A model generated the notes under the pieces. That model saw nothing but the letters and a program-made list of their open reading frames with translations. It had not been told where the DNA came from and did not search any database. A stretch of DNA of 64,000 nt from UBA9676 sp963741615. GTDB taxonomy: Bacteria; Actinomycetota; Actinomycetes; Streptosporangiales; Streptosporangiaceae. Every line of letters starts with the position of its first letter. The stretch's first letter is position 1. Below, piece by piece: positions 44,056 through 61,317 of the stretch. The stretch is from positions 20,451 through 84,450 of the forward strand of contig CAVUIU010000023.1 in the NCBI GenBank assembly GCA_963741615.1, read 5' to 3'. The position numbers and the translations under genes are program-made.

Positions 44056-44177
44056 GGTGGGCCTCGGTGTCCTCTTCTATCGTGCCGCTGGGTGCTGATC
44101 GCAGAGCCCGCGGGTGACCCGCCGGCCGGACAGATCCGGTCCCGGGCCACCCGTGCACTCCTTCTTCAAGGTCATCC

Positions 44178-45371
<1,194 letters not shown>

Positions 45372-45462
45372 TGGTTTCTCCTCGTTACGATCTGCCCCGC
45401 TGAGGGGGCCCAGGCCCCTTCCGGGAGGCCTTGTTGCTCCTGACGTATGGACTGGACTGCTG

Positions 45463-47559
45463 CTACTCGCCTCGGGCCTTCGCGATGATCTCCTTGGCAA
45501 TGTTCGGCGGGACTTCGGCATACGAGTCGAACTGCATGCTGTAGTCCGCCCGGCCCTGCGTCCGGCTGCGCAGATCCCCGACGTAGCCGAACATCTCCGA
45601 CAGCGGCACGAGTGCCTTGACGACCCGGACCCCCGAGCGCTCCTCCATGGCCTGGATCTGGCCCCGGCGGCTGTTCAGGTCCCCGATGACGTCACCCATG
45701 TACTCATCGGGGGTCGTGACCTCAACGGCCATCATGGGCTCGAGCAGCACCGGATCGGCCTGGCCGGCCGCCTTCTTGAACGCCATCGATCCGGCGATCT
45801 TGAAGGCGAGCTCGGAGGAGTCCACCTCATGGTAGGCGCCGTCAGTGAGGGTGACCTTCACATCGACCATCGGGTACCCCGCCAGCACGCCGAACTCCGC
45901 CGCCTCCTGGCAGCCGGCGTTTACCGAGGGGATGTACTCGCGGGGGATGCGCCCACCGTGGATCTTGTTCTCGAACTCGTAGCCGCCGCCGTCGCCGCCG
46001 GTCGGCTCCAGGTTGATGACCACCCGCCCGTACTGGCCGGCGCCACCGGTCTGCTTCTTGTGCGTGTAGTCGACCTTCTCCACCTTCCGGCGGACGGTCT
46101 CGCGGTAGGCGACCTGCGGGCGGCCGATGTTGGCCTCCACCCGGAACTCGCGCTTCATCCGCTCGACCAGCACCTCCAGGTGGAGCTCGCCCATTCCGGA
46201 GATGATGGTCTGGCCGGTCTCCTCGTCGGTGCGGACCTGGAAGGTCGGGTCCTCCTCGGCCAGGCGCTGGATCGCCGTGCTGAGCTTGTCCTGGTCCGCC
46301 TTGGTCCGCGGCTCGATCGCGACGTTGATGACCGGCGCCGGGAACGTCATCGACTCCAGGATCACCTGGTTGCTCTGGTCGCTGAGCGTGTCGCCGGTGC
46401 TGGTGTCCTTGAGCCCCATGACGGCCACGATCTGGCCCGCGACCGCGGACGGGCGCTCCTCGCGCTTGTTGGCGTGCATCTGGTAGATCTTGCCGACCCG
46501 CTCCCGGCGGCCCTTGGTGGTGTTCAGCACCTGCTTGCCGACCTCCAGCGTGCCGGAGTAGATCCGGATGTAGGTCAGCTTGCCCAGGTGCTGGTCCGAC
46601 ATGATCTTGAAGGCAAGAGCCGCGAACGGCTCAGCCGGATCGGCGTGCCGCTCGATCAACGCTTCCTCGTCGCCCACCTTGTGGCCCTTGATCGCCGGGA
46701 TGTCCACCGGGCTGGGCAGGAAGTCCACGATCGCGTCCAGCATCGGCTGGACACCCTTGTTCTTGAACGCGCTCCCGCACAGGACCGGCGTGACCCCGCC
46801 GGCGATGGTGGCCCGGCGGATCGCGGCGATGAGCTGTTCCACGTTGGGCTCGGTGCCCTCCAGGTACAGCTCCATCATCTCCTCGTCGTTCTCGGAGATG
46901 GTCTCGATCAGCCGGTCCCGCCACTCGCGGGCCGCCTCCACGTGATGGTCGGGGATCGCCACGATGTCGTACTTGTCGCCCTTGCCCTCGGTCTGCCAGA
47001 GCAGGGCGCGCATGCGGACCAGGTCGATGACGCCGCGGAAGTCCGACTCGACCCCCCACGGCAGCTGGATCACGAGCGGGGTGGCGCCGAGCCGGTCGCT
47101 GATCATGTCCACGCAGCGGTGGAACTCCGCCCCGACCCGGTCCATCTTGTTGACGAAGCAGATCCGCGGCACGCTGTACCGGTCCGCCTGGCGCCACACC
47201 GTCTCCGACTGGGGCTCGACCCCGGCCACGCCGTCGAAGACCGCCACCGCCCCGTCCAGCACCCGCAGCGACCGCTCCACCTCGACGGTGAAGTCGACGT
47301 GACCGGGTGTGTCGATCAGGTTGATGGTGTGGTCCCGCCAGATAGCGGTCGTCGCGGCGGAGGTGATGGTGATGCCACGCTCCTGCTCCTGCTCCATCCA
47401 GTCCATGGTGGCCGCGCCCTCATGGACCTCACCGATCTTGTAGTTGATGCCGGTGTAGAACAGGATTCGCTCGGTGGTGGTCGTCTTGCCCGCGTCGATA
47501 TGCGCCATGATCCCGATGTTGCGGACCTTGGCGAGTTCTACGCCGGTCTGAGTGGCCAC
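45463..47559 (-). CDS. fusA: Elongation factor G
   Basis: Translocase GTPase, 698 aa. GTP motifs are AHIDAGKTTTTERILFYTG, DTPGHVDFTVEVERSLRVLD and NKMDRVGAEF. Domain III-V segments include ISGMGELHLEVLVERMKREF and the C-terminal FGYVGDLRSRTQGRADYSMQ. It follows rpsG by 87 bases and precedes tuf. Confidence 0.98.
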   Translation of the reverse strand: MATQTGVELAKVRNIGIMAHIDAGKTTTTERILFYTGINYKIGEVHEGAATMDWMEQEQERGITITSAATTAIWRDHTINLIDTPGHVDFTVEVERSLRVLDGAVAVFDGVAGVEPQSETVWRQADRYSVPRICFVNKMDRVGAEFHRCVDMISDRLGATPLVIQLPWGVESDFRGVIDLVRMRALLWQTEGKGDKYDIVAIPDHHVEAAREWRDRLIETISENDEEMMELYLEGTEPNVEQLIAAIRRATIAGGVTPVLCGSAFKNKGVQPMLDAIVDFLPSPVDIPAIKGHKVGDEEALIERHADPAEPFAALAFKIMSDQHLGKLTYIRIYSGTLEVGKQVLNTTKGRRERVGKIYQMHANKREERPSAVAGQIVAVMGLKDTSTGDTLSDQSNQVILESMTFPAPVINVAIEPRTKADQDKLSTAIQRLAEEDPTFQVRTDEETGQTIISGMGELHLEVLVERMKREFRVEANIGRPQVAYRETVRRKVEKVDYTHKKQTGGAGQYGRVVINLEPTGGDGGGYEFENKIHGGRIPREYIPSVNAGCQEAAEFGVLAGYPMVDVKVTLTDGAYHEVDSSELAFKIAGSMAFKKAAGQADPVLLEPMMAVEVTTPDEYMGDVIGDLNSRRGQIQAMEERSGVRVVKALVPLSEMFGYVGDLRSRTQGRADYSMQFDSYAEVPPNIAKEIIAKARGE

Positions 47560-47646
47560 GTGCTTGCTTTCCCTTGTTCTCTCGTCGTCTCCCCACCATC
47601 CGTTCTGCCTGACGGGGGGTCGCCCGGTGTGGGCGATGCTGCCCGG

Positions 47647-48117
47647 CTACCAGCGGTAGTGGGCGAAGGCCTTGTTCGATTCAGCCATCTTGTGGGTGTC
47701 CTCGCGGCGCTTCACGCTCGCCCCGAGGCCGTTGCTCGCGTCGAGCAGCTCGTTCATGAGCCGCTCGGTCATCGTCTTCTCGCGGCGCTGGCGGGAATAG
47801 CTCACGATCCAGCGCAGCGCCAGGGTGGTGCTGCGGGAGGCCCGCACCTCCACCGGGACCTGGTAGGTGGCGCCACCGACCCGGCGGCTGCGCACCTCCA
47901 GGGTCGGCTTCACGTTGTCGAGCGCGCGCTTGAGCGTGACCACCGGGTCGTTGCCGGTCTTGTCCTTGCACCCTTCCATCGCGCCGTACACGATCCGCTC
48001 GGCGAGCGAGCGCTTGCCTGCCCGCAGCACCTTGTTCACCAGCGCGGTCACCAGCGGCGAGCCGTACACCGGGTCGGTGACGAGCTGCCGTTTGGTCGCG
48101 GGGCCTTTGCGCGGCAT
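47647..48117 (-). CDS. rpsG: 30S ribosomal protein S7
   Basis: 156 aa, MPRKGPATKRQLVTDPVYGS. Contains NKVLRAGKRSLAERIVYGAM, VEVRASRSTTLALRWIVSYS and RREDTHKMAESNKAFAHYRW. Head-assembly protein. The stop of rpsL is one base from its start. Expected autogenous control is not visible. Confidence 0.98.
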   Translation of the reverse strand: MPRKGPATKRQLVTDPVYGSPLVTALVNKVLRAGKRSLAERIVYGAMEGCKDKTGNDPVVTLKRALDNVKPTLEVRSRRVGGATYQVPVEVRASRSTTLALRWIVSYSRQRREKTMTERLMNELLDASNGLGASVKRREDTHKMAESNKAFAHYRW

Positions 48118-48118
48118 G

Positions 48119-48493
<375 letters not shown>

Positions 48494-48798
48494 CGCGTCT
48501 CCGTCTTCTTCTGCGCGCCTGGTGGCGCTCGGTTCTTCCTAAGGCGCCGGGGGGCGCGACGTCGTCTTCAGGGATTCAGGCGCGTCGTCGACCCACCTGA
48601 ACTGCTCGTATTTCCGGCTCTCCGACCCCCGTGGTCGGGCGTGTCGCTGTTGCCACGGGCGCACCGGCCCCGTGAGGGACCGGACATTCAAAGAGAGGAA
48701 GTCCTACGCGCGCGGGCCGTGCACCGGCCCCAGCCTTCCGGCGTGGAGTCGCAGCCCGCTAGCGCGCGCGTGCCCGCGTGTCACGGACACAACAAAGA

Positions 48799-48828
48799 AG
48801 AGTACCGAAAGCTTCCCGCGATGGTCAA
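48799..48828 (-). promoter_or_regulatory. Candidate promoter of the rpsL-rpsG-fusA-tuf operon
   Basis: On the minus strand: TTGACC (48823-48828), an 18-base spacer, TACTCT (48799-48804). This fits the actinobacterial housekeeping pattern TTGAC-N17/18-TANNNT. It would give a leader of about 300 bases before rpsL. The rest of the 450-base gap between rpsL and rpoC shows no gene. Confidence 0.6.
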
Positions 48829-48896
48829 AACGAATCGGGAAAGGGGGGCGGTCCGGCCGCCCGGCGCCCGGGCCCCTGGGGAGAGCACGGCGGCAT

Positions 48897-48932
48897 GGGT
48901 AGGCCGGACGCCCAGAAGCGTCCGGCCTACCC
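48897..48932 (-). terminator. Terminator hairpin of rpoB-rpoC
   Basis: A perfect 15-base inverted repeat (GGGTAGGCCGGACGC and its complement) with a 6-base loop, starting 12 bases after the rpoC stop. There is no T tract, which is common for terminators in high-GC actinobacteria. Confidence 0.8.
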
Positions 48933-48943
48933 TCCGGGCCCCG

Positions 48944-52834
<3,891 letters not shown>

Positions 52835-52860
52835 CTGTTAGTCCCCTGGGGTAGATCGGA

Positions 52861-56328
<3,468 letters not shown>

Positions 56329-56444
56329 CAGGGGTCCTTCCGAGCTTGTGGCGAATTTTCACCGCACGCACCAAAACGCCCTGCGGACACGCCGCGAGGG
56401 GCTCGGGCTGGTCGAGGACGTTAGAGAGTGCAGCGCAAATTGGC

Positions 56445-56474
56445 AGTGTAGCCGACGGCCACACCGCTGGTCAA
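56445..56474 (-). promoter_or_regulatory. Candidate promoter of rpoB-rpoC
   Basis: On the minus strand: TTGACC (56469-56474), an 18-base spacer, TACACT (56445-56450). A textbook housekeeping promoter, about 115 bases upstream of the rpoB start. This separates rpoBC transcription from the upstream rplJ-rplL unit, which ends in a terminator. Confidence 0.72.
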
Positions 56475-56706
56475 GTGTATCTAACTATGAGGTTCACGGT
56501 TGCTCCGCAGCATGGCTCGTTCTAGGCAACGTCAAGTCCGCCGGGCTGTTCCGGCCGAACTCGGCGACGTGACGAACGCCACAGCCAGCTTCTGGTGTAG
56601 ATTGCATCCCTACGGGTAAGCCTATCAGTTCGGCGAATCGTCCTTGCCCTGCCGGTAAATCGCCGGATCCGGACGCCGCCGCCAGGCGCGGCCAATCGGC
56701 CTGCTA

Positions 56707-56772
56707 CACCGCCAGGCGCGGCCAACGGCACCGCCACGGGCGGCCAACGGCACCGCCACGGGCGGCCAACGG
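56707..56772. repeat. 22-bp tandem repeat, three copies
   Basis: Units close to caccgccacgggcggccaac(gg) start at 56707, 56729 and 56751; a related partial copy lies near 56680. Each of the last two contains CCGCC-ACG-GGCGG, a small hairpin. The array lies between the rplL terminator and the rpoB promoter. No gene is apparent in the 56.48-56.78 kb stretch. Confidence 0.8.
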
Positions 56773-56786
56773 CGCTCCGGGATGTG

Positions 56787-56818
56787 TGTGCCCGGCGGGC
56801 TCAAGCCGGCCGGGCACA
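56787..56818 (-). terminator. Terminator hairpin of rplJ-rplL
   Basis: TGTGCCCGGC pairs with GCCGGGCACA around a 12-base loop that can itself fold (GGC-TCAA-GCC). It starts about 18 bases after the rplL stop. No T tract, as for the rpoC terminator. Confidence 0.7.
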
Positions 56819-56836
56819 TCCATCTTGACGAGACCG

Positions 56837-57229
56837 TTACTTGACTGTGACGGTCGCGCCAGCGCCCTCGAGCGCGGCCCTGGCCTTGTCCGCCGTCTCC
56901 TTGTTGACGTGCTCAAGCAGCGGCTTGGGCGCGCCGTCCACCAGGTCCTTGGCCTCCTTCAGGCCGAGGCTGGTCAGGGAGCGGACTTCCTTGATGACCT
57001 GGATCTTCTTGTCGCCCGCGGCTTCGAGGATGACGTCGAACTCGTCCTTCTCCTCGGCCTCGGCCTCGGCGGCCGCGCCGCCGCCGCCCGGTGCCGCGGC
57101 GGCCACCGCGACCGGGGCCGCGGCCTTGACGTCGAAGGCCTCCTCGAACTTCTTGACGAAGTCCGACAGCTCAAGGAGGGTCATCTCCTTGAAGGCGTCG
57201 AGCAGGTCGTCGGTGCTGAGCTTGGCCAT
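56837..57229 (-). CDS. rplL: 50S ribosomal protein L7/L12
   Basis: 130 aa stalk protein that recruits translation GTPases. It starts MAKLSTDDLLDAFKEMTLLE, followed by an Ala-rich hinge and the C-terminal domain KDEFDVILEAAGDKKIQVIK and LTSLGLKEAKDLVDGAPKPL. An ATG three codons upstream overlaps the rplJ stop, but the ribosome-binding site is better spaced for this Met. Confidence 0.97.
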   Translation of the reverse strand: MAKLSTDDLLDAFKEMTLLELSDFVKKFEEAFDVKAAAPVAVAAAAPGGGGAAAEAEAEEKDEFDVILEAAGDKKIQVIKEVRSLTSLGLKEAKDLVDGAPKPLLEHVNKETADKARAALEGAGATVTVK

Positions 57230-57234
57230 GGTGG

Positions 57235-57957
57235 TCATTCCTCCGTTGATGGGTCTTCGTCCGCGGCGGCGGCGGCCGCGGGCTCGTCGTTGGGTGTGTC
57301 GGCTGGGCCTGTGTCAGTTCCGGACTCCGCCGTGTCGGCCGGCGCCGTGTCGGCCGGCGCCGTATCGGCTGGTGCCGTGTCGGCCGCCCCGCGTCGGCTG
57401 GTGCCGTGTCGGCCGGCGCCGTGTCGGCCGGGCCCGACCTCGGCTTCCAGCTTCGCCTGGAGCGCTCCGGCCAGCCGGGCCATCTGGACCGGCAGCGCGT
57501 TGAGCGTGGCCGCCGCGTTGGCCATCGACGCCTTCATGGCGCCGGCCAGCATGGCCAGCAGCACCTCGCGCGATTCGAGGTCGGCGAGCCGCTCGATCTC
57601 CGACGGGCTCATCGACTTGCCGTCGATCACCCCGCCCTTGATCACCAGGGCCGGGTTGACCTTGGCGAAGTCGCGCAGTCCCTTGGCCGCCTCGACCACG
57701 TCGCCCTGGACGAAGGCGATCGCCGAGGGTCCGCTCAGCAGCCCTTCCAGTTCCGCCGCGATGCCTGCCTCGGCCGCCGCGAGCTTGGTCAGGGTGTTCT
57801 TGACCACGCTGAACGTCGCCCGCTCGCCGAGCGAATGGCGCAGCTCGGCCAGCTGGGCCACGGTCAGGCCCCGGTACTCGGCCAGCACGGCGCCGCTGGA
57901 GCTCTGGAACCGCTCGGTCAGCTCGGCGACCGCGGCCACCTTCTCCGCCCTCGCCAT
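57235..57957 (-). CDS. rplJ: 50S ribosomal protein L10 with repeat tail
   Basis: Base of the L7/L12 stalk. About 240 aa from MARAEKVAAVAELTERFQSS; core LAEYRGLTVAQLAELRHSLG and GPSAIAFVQGDVVEAAKGLR ends near residue 175. The tail is made of 15-base repeats. It is read first as GRHGAGRHGTSRRG and then as ADTAPADTAPADTAPADT, that is, in two different frames, so two small indels probably lie in the array. The true tail may be entirely ADTAP-like. The stop overlaps the rplL upstream ATG. Confidence 0.93.
   Translation of the reverse strand: MARAEKVAAVAELTERFQSSSGAVLAEYRGLTVAQLAELRHSLGERATFSVVKNTLTKLAAAEAGIAAELEGLLSGPSAIAFVQGDVVEAAKGLRDFAKVNPALVIKGGVIDGKSMSPSEIERLADLESREVLLAMLAGAMKASMANAAATLNALPVQMARLAGALQAKLEAEVGPGRHGAGRHGTSRRGAADTAPADTAPADTAPADTAESGTDTGPADTPNDEPAAAAAADEDPSTEE
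57336..57434. repeat. 15-bp tandem repeat within the rplJ 3' end
   Basis: About six to seven units like gtgtcggccggcgcc (plus strand). Near 57385-57396 the pattern changes to cggccgccccgcgtcgg, where the spacing is off by a non-multiple of three. This is where the coded frame switches. Confidence 0.8.
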
Positions 57958-58195
57958 GGGCCTCCTTTCCTGGGCTGGCGGCACCCCCTGGGGGGGCGCC
58001 AGCCGCGTCCGGCGTCGGCGAGGCCCGGCAAAACGAAACGCCCCGGCGCGTGGCACCAGGGCGTGGACACCGCGACGCCCCAGGAGGGGCGAGCAGCGCT
58101 CTGCTCGGACGCCTGCGCGGGCCGCCCGCGATGCGCGGGTCCTTCGGCCACCCCGTGCCAGGCACGCGGCGGCAACCGACGGTCTTTGGCTGTCT
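57958..58195 (-). promoter_or_regulatory. rplA-rplJ intergenic leader with hairpins
   Basis: A 238-base non-coding stretch. Just before rplJ is a strong hairpin (GCTGGCG 57974-57980 paired with CGCCAGC 57997-58003, with a C5/G6 inner stem). Further upstream are CGAGCAG-CGCT-CTGCTCG and GGGCGT...ACGCCC. Position and folding fit an L10 leader where L10-L12 represses its own synthesis, but no mapped boundary can be given. Confidence 0.55.
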
Positions 58196-59002
58196 TCAGT
58201 CTACCCGCAATCCACCCGCGTCGTTGCCAACGGCGGTCACCCGGCACCGCGTCTCGTGCGGCGCTGGCGCGGTAGCCGGGCGCCAGCCTGCGGGCTGGGC
58301 GTCCTCGGTGAGGCCGCGGGTCTTGCTCGGGTCGACCGGGATGCTCGGGCCCATGGTGGTGGTCATGGCGACCTTCCTCAGGTACCGGCCCTTGGCCGCC
58401 GACGGCTTCAGCCGCAGGATCTCGTCCATGGCGGCGGCGTAGTTCTCCACCAGGGCCGCGTCGGTGAAGGACGCCTTGCCGATGATGAAGTGGAGGTTGG
58501 CGTGCCGGTCCACCCGGAACTCGATCTTGCCGCCCTTGATGTCGGTGACGGCCTTGCCCACGTTGGGCGTGACCGTGCCGGTCTTGGGGTTGGGCATGAG
58601 CCCACGCGGGCCCAGGACCCGGCCGAGCCGGCCCACCTTGCCCATCAGGTCGGGGGTGGCGACGACGGCGTCGAAGTCGAGGAACCCGCCCTGGATGCGC
58701 TCGATGAGGTCGTCGGAGCCGACGTAGTCGGCGCCGGCCGCCCGCGCCTCCTCCGCCCGGTCGCCGGTGGCGAAGACGAGCACCCGGGCGGTCTTGCCGG
58801 TGCCGTTGGGCAGGTTCACCGTGCCGCGGACCATCTGGTCCGCCTTGCGCGGGTCCACGCCGAGCCGGAGCGCCACCTCGACGGTGGGGTCGAACTTGGT
58901 GGTGGAGGTCTTCCGGGCGAGCACGACCGCCTCGGCCGGGCTGTAGAGCCGGCTCCGGTCGACCTCGGCCTCGGCGGCCCTGAATGCCTTGCTGCGCTTC
59001 AT
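58196..59002 (-). CDS. rplA: 50S ribosomal protein L1
   Basis: 268 aa from MKRSKAFRAAEAEVDRSRLY. Contains LGVDPRKADQMVRGTVNLPN, VGRLGRVLGPRGLMPNPKTG and DRHANLHFIIGKASF. The conserved end (MGPSIPVDPSKTRGLTED) is followed by about 28 unusual residues, PAGWRPATAPAPHETRCR onward, so the protein is longer than the typical 235-240 aa. No stop in another frame close by explains this. Mobile L1-stalk protein; also an mRNA-binding repressor in other bacteria. Confidence 0.95.
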   Translation of the reverse strand: MKRSKAFRAAEAEVDRSRLYSPAEAVVLARKTSTTKFDPTVEVALRLGVDPRKADQMVRGTVNLPNGTGKTARVLVFATGDRAEEARAAGADYVGSDDLIERIQGGFLDFDAVVATPDLMGKVGRLGRVLGPRGLMPNPKTGTVTPNVGKAVTDIKGGKIEFRVDRHANLHFIIGKASFTDAALVENYAAAMDEILRLKPSAAKGRYLRKVAMTTTMGPSIPVDPSKTRGLTEDAQPAGWRPATAPAPHETRCRVTAVGNDAGGLRVD

Positions 59003-59135
59003 GTTCTTGTCTCCTTGCTCAACGGAGGTCGTGGTCGGTGGGCCAAGCGCTGGCCCTGCCACATGCCGGGCTAACCGGCCCGTGGCGGTCACTCCCGCGT
59101 CCATGGGGCAGAATAGAACGCATGTTCGCTTCGCT

Positions 59136-59570
59136 TTAGTCCTTGACGGTGATCCCCATCGAGCGCGCCGTGCCTGCGATGATCTTCTCGGCGGCCTCGA
59201 TGGTGTTCGCGTTGAGGTCGGGCATCTTGGTCTGCGCGATCTCGCGGACCTGCGCGGCGGTGACCGAGCCGACCTTGTCCGTGTGCGGCGTCCCGCTGCC
59301 CTTGTCCACGCCCGCCGCCTTCTTGATCAGCTCAGGGGCCGGCGGCGTCTTGGTGATGAACGAGAACGACCTGTCCTCGTAGATCGTGATCTCGACCGGG
59401 ATGACGTTGCCCCGCTGGGACTCGGTCGCCGCGTTGTACTGCTTGCAGAAGTCCATGATGTTGACGCCGTGCGGGCCCAGGGCCGTGCCCACCGGCGGCG
59501 CCGGGGTGGCTGCGCCCGCGTTCAGCTGCACCTTGACGACGGCAGCGATCTTCTTCCGTCTGGGAGCCAT
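59136..59570 (-). CDS. rplK: 50S ribosomal protein L11
   Basis: 144 aa. Contains VKVQLNAGAATPAPPVGTAL, the thiostrepton-region PAPP motif, NIMDFCKQYNAAT and the C-terminal VREIAQTKMPDLNANTIEAA and GTARSMGITVKD. Required for RelA activation in other bacteria. It follows nusG by about 48 bases. Confidence 0.98.
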   Translation of the reverse strand: MAPRRKKIAAVVKVQLNAGAATPAPPVGTALGPHGVNIMDFCKQYNAATESQRGNVIPVEITIYEDRSFSFITKTPPAPELIKKAAGVDKGSGTPHTDKVGSVTAAQVREIAQTKMPDLNANTIEAAEKIIAGTARSMGITVKD

Positions 59571-59618
59571 CGGTTCCTGTTTCCTCTTCCTGTTCCCTGC
59601 GTGCTTGCGCGCCCGTGA

Positions 59619-60561
59619 TCAGATCTTGGAGACCTGGTCGAAGGAGAGCTCGACCGGCGTTTCCCGGCCGAAAATCGACACCAGCACCTTGAGCTTCTGG
59701 GTATCGGGGTTGATCTCGTTCACGGTCGCCGGCAGCGTCGCGAACGGGCCATCCATCACCGTAACGGATTCGCCGACCTCGTATTCCACGGCCAGTCCGG
59801 GTGACCTCGGCCTTCGCCGCCTTCTCCTGCGGCTCGGGGGCGAGCAGGGTGGCCACCTCGGTCAGGCTGAGCGGCGATGGCCGGCTCGACAGGCCGACGA
59901 ACCCGGTTACCCCGGGGGTGTTGCGCACCGCGGCCCAGGACTCGTCGGTCAGGTCCATCCGGACCAGGATGTAGCCGGGGAGCACCTTCTCCTGCACCTG
60001 CTGGCGCTTGCCGCCCTTGATCTCGGTCACCTGATGCACCGGGACCTCGATCTGGAAGATGTAGTCCTCCATGTTCAGGGACTGCGTGCGGCTCTCCAGG
60101 TTGCCCTTGACCCGGTTCTCGTAGCCGGCGTAGGAGTGCACCACGTACCAGTCGCCCGGCAGCTGCCGCAGCTCGGCGGCGTAGGCCTCGACCGGGTCGG
60201 CCTCGTCTTCCTCGGCCTCCTCGGCCCCGGCCTCCTCGACCCCGGCCTCCTCAGACCCGGCCTCCTGGAGCTCGGCCTCCTGAGGCTCGGCTCCCCCGGC
60301 CTCGGCCTCTCCTGGCTCGGCTACCCCGGCCTCTTCGGGCGCGGCTCCCGCCTCCTCAGCCGTGGCCTCCCAGGACTCGGCCTGCTCAGCCTGGGCCTCC
60401 GCCGTCTCACCAGCATCCTCGGCCTCTGCCGCCCCACTGGCCTCCGCCGTCTCATCGGCCTCCGCCGCCTCACCGGCCTCAGCCTGAGCTGCCTCAACCT
60501 CGCTGGCTGCCGGGGCAGCATCCTCTGGCTGACTACCGGCGTGCACTTGGGACTCGGACAC
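59619..60561 (-). CDS. nusG: Transcription termination/antitermination protein NusG, frameshifted
   Basis: Binds RNA polymerase and couples it to ribosomes or Rho. Residues 1-135 are an extremely acidic, Ala/Glu-rich extension typical of actinobacteria but long. The NGN domain starts DWYVVHSYAGYENRVKGNLE and includes VPVHQVTEIKGGKRQQVQEK and GFVGLSSRPSPLSLTEVATL. At about 59798-59802 an extra G or C shifts the frame; the KOW domain (VEYEVGESVTVMDGPFATLP, RETPVELSFDQVSKI) follows in the other frame. With one base removed it is 313 aa. Essential-type gene, so an error is likely. Confidence 0.92.
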
Positions 60562-60725
60562 GATAACTCTTTCTCTCCGCTCTTCCTGGCGGCACCGGCG
60601 CCGGGAACTACTGGCAGCACCGGTCCCCGGCCTTACCCGGCGCCAGACCGCCAGGAAGTCCTTCCTGGCGGCATGACCCCGGCACGCGCCGTCACTCCGG
60701 CCCGCGGGCCCGCGCGGCGGCTGAC

Positions 60726-60977
60726 TCAGCCGAACGCCCAGAACACCAGCTTGGTGAACAAGTAGTCCAGCGAGGTCACGATTACGACCATCACGAGCAC
60801 GAACGTCAGCGCGACGATCGTGTACGTGCGCAGTTCCCGGCGGGTCGGCCAGATAACCTTGCGCAGTTCGGCGATGACCTGGCGGATAAACAGCGCGGGA
60901 CTGGTCCGGCCGCCCTTGGCGGGGCCTCCGGACTTCGCCCGCTTCTGCGCGGTCTCGCCGCGCGTCTGTGTCGCCAT
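60726..60977 (-). CDS. secE: Preprotein translocase subunit SecE
   Basis: 83 aa from MATQTRGETAQKRAKSG. The conserved amphipathic part is FIRQVIAELRKVIWPTRREL, followed by one membrane helix, YTIVALTFVLVMVVIVTSLD. Clamps SecY in the Sec channel. Lies between tRNA-Trp and nusG, the standard arrangement. Confidence 0.96.
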   Translation of the reverse strand: MATQTRGETAQKRAKSGGPAKGGRTSPALFIRQVIAELRKVIWPTRRELRTYTIVALTFVLVMVVIVTSLDYLFTKLVFWAFG

Positions 60978-61048
60978 GTCCTCACCTGAACAACACTGAT
61001 CGGTCACTCATTGATACCGACGGCCGACGCGCCGACGGGCTGTGCTCG

Positions 61049-61122
61049 CAGGGCAGGAGGGACTCGAACCCCCAACCACCGGTTTTGGAGACCGGGACTC
61101 TGGCCAATTGAGCTACTGCCCT
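61049..61122 (-). tRNA. trpT: tRNA-Trp (anticodon CCA)
   Basis: Minus strand. The acceptor AGGGCAG (61116-61122) pairs with CTGCCCT (61050-61056), with G as discriminator at 61049. The D-loop region is AGCTCAATTGG, the anticodon loop CTCCAAA with CCA, and the T-loop GGTTCGAGTCC. A 7-base-pair acceptor and a canonical T-arm make this a normal tRNA. CCA is not encoded. Directly upstream of secE. Confidence 0.97.
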
Positions 61123-61317
61123 CTGCCTGACGCCCTGACCAGCGCGAACTGGTCAAGCCATCGGCTGCCGCCGGCTGCACAGTGTTGCGCACCGCAGCCC
61201 ATGCGGGCGTGCGTGGTCAGCGAAGTGAACCACCGCCAGTTGATGAAGTCTACGTTGCCGATGCCCCGGCGTCGAACCGTGGCGCACGCAAAGGTGGCCG
61301 GATGCCAAGATGGGGAC

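Noticed and set aside
44056..44177. Terminator between tuf and rpsJ
   Set aside because: Only short, imperfect inverted repeats are visible; not enough to call.
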